A stretch of DNA of 57,147 nucleotides from Penium margaritaceum (lineage: Eukaryota > Streptophyta > Zygnematophyceae > Desmidiales > Peniaceae), in the NCBI GenBank assembly GCA_023375785.1, contig SZWC01003878.1, positions 18,038 through 75,184 of the forward strand. The letters are read 5' to 3'. Both the position numbers and the translations under genes were made by a program. Below, one piece after another: positions 57,101 through 57,147 of the stretch (the first letter of the stretch is position 1; each line of letters opens with the position of its first letter). The notes beneath the pieces are model-generated. The model was not told the origin of the DNA. It saw only the letters and a program-made list of their open reading frames with translations, and did no database searches.

Positions 57101-57147
<47 letters not shown>
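56980..57147. repeat. CA-rich microsatellite running off the window
   Basis: CACACGCA/CACATGCA words turn into a pure (AC)n run from about 57107 to the end. CpG and CpA variants alternate, as in a partly deaminated CACG repeat. Confidence 0.92.

Noticed and set aside
56750..57145. Cys/Val- and Arg/Ala-rich minus-strand frames
   Set aside because: They arise from the CA/GT microsatellite and related CACG repeats.
1..57147. Endogenous viral or bacterial gene cluster
   Set aside because: All polymerase-bearing units have LTRs and plant retrotransposon gene order; no envelope-like gene, capsid, movement protein or bacterial operon was seen.

Overview
The window reads as nuclear DNA of a streptophyte (land plant or close algal relative), not of a bacterium. 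It holds plant-type Ty1/copia and chromodomain-bearing Ty3/gypsy retrotransposons, most with primer sites matching the 3' end of initiator-Met tRNA. It also holds a hAT transposase of the DUF659 type, a Mutator-like transposase, satellite arrays, and the first exon of what looks like a plant CASP-like membrane protein. The species cannot be read from the sequence. Almost everything is decayed mobile DNA and no intact gene is visible.

Layout. 131-270: 20-bp degenerate tandem repeat. 683-3031 (minus): hAT pseudogene with two perfect hairpins at its 5' side (3042-3127). 3589-5120 (minus): gypsy LTR plus gag. 5165-7809 (minus): further gag remnants, interrupted by two single n characters that each separate near-identical copies (539/537 bp and 316/316 bp), probably unmerged contig ends. 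8946-18344: complete but dead gypsy chromovirus with two ~700-bp LTRs and a perfect TGATT target duplication. 19903-27726: copia element with LTRs and a near-perfect duplication (GTGTT/ATGTT). 32459-40333: second copia element with 1.1-kb LTRs, a perfect CACAT duplication and repeated GAAGCTTC heat-shock-element-like palindromes. 42850-43850 and 46230-47860: GCATG-rich satellite arrays flanking a degenerate Mutator-like transposase (44242-45900, minus). About 50480-55293: third gypsy chromovirus. 55998-56080: probable first coding exon of a CASP-like gene, followed by an intron full of pentanucleotide, GGCGGT and CA repeats up to the window end.

How the parts relate. Each element once supplied its own gag, protease, reverse transcriptase/RNase H and integrase, but none could now move by itself. 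Decay is unusual in kind. Long stretches keep their frame but carry stop codons, mostly TAG and TGA, at sites where glutamine or arginine/tryptophan is expected. In the Gln-rich gag of the second copia element eleven stops lie in one unbroken frame. This is the expected trace of cytosine methylation followed by deamination (CAG to TAG, CAA to TAA, CGA to TGA). I see no single new gene system; the observations most worth checking are this deamination trace, the heat-shock-like LTR, the chains of perfect hairpins and the lone CASP-like exon.
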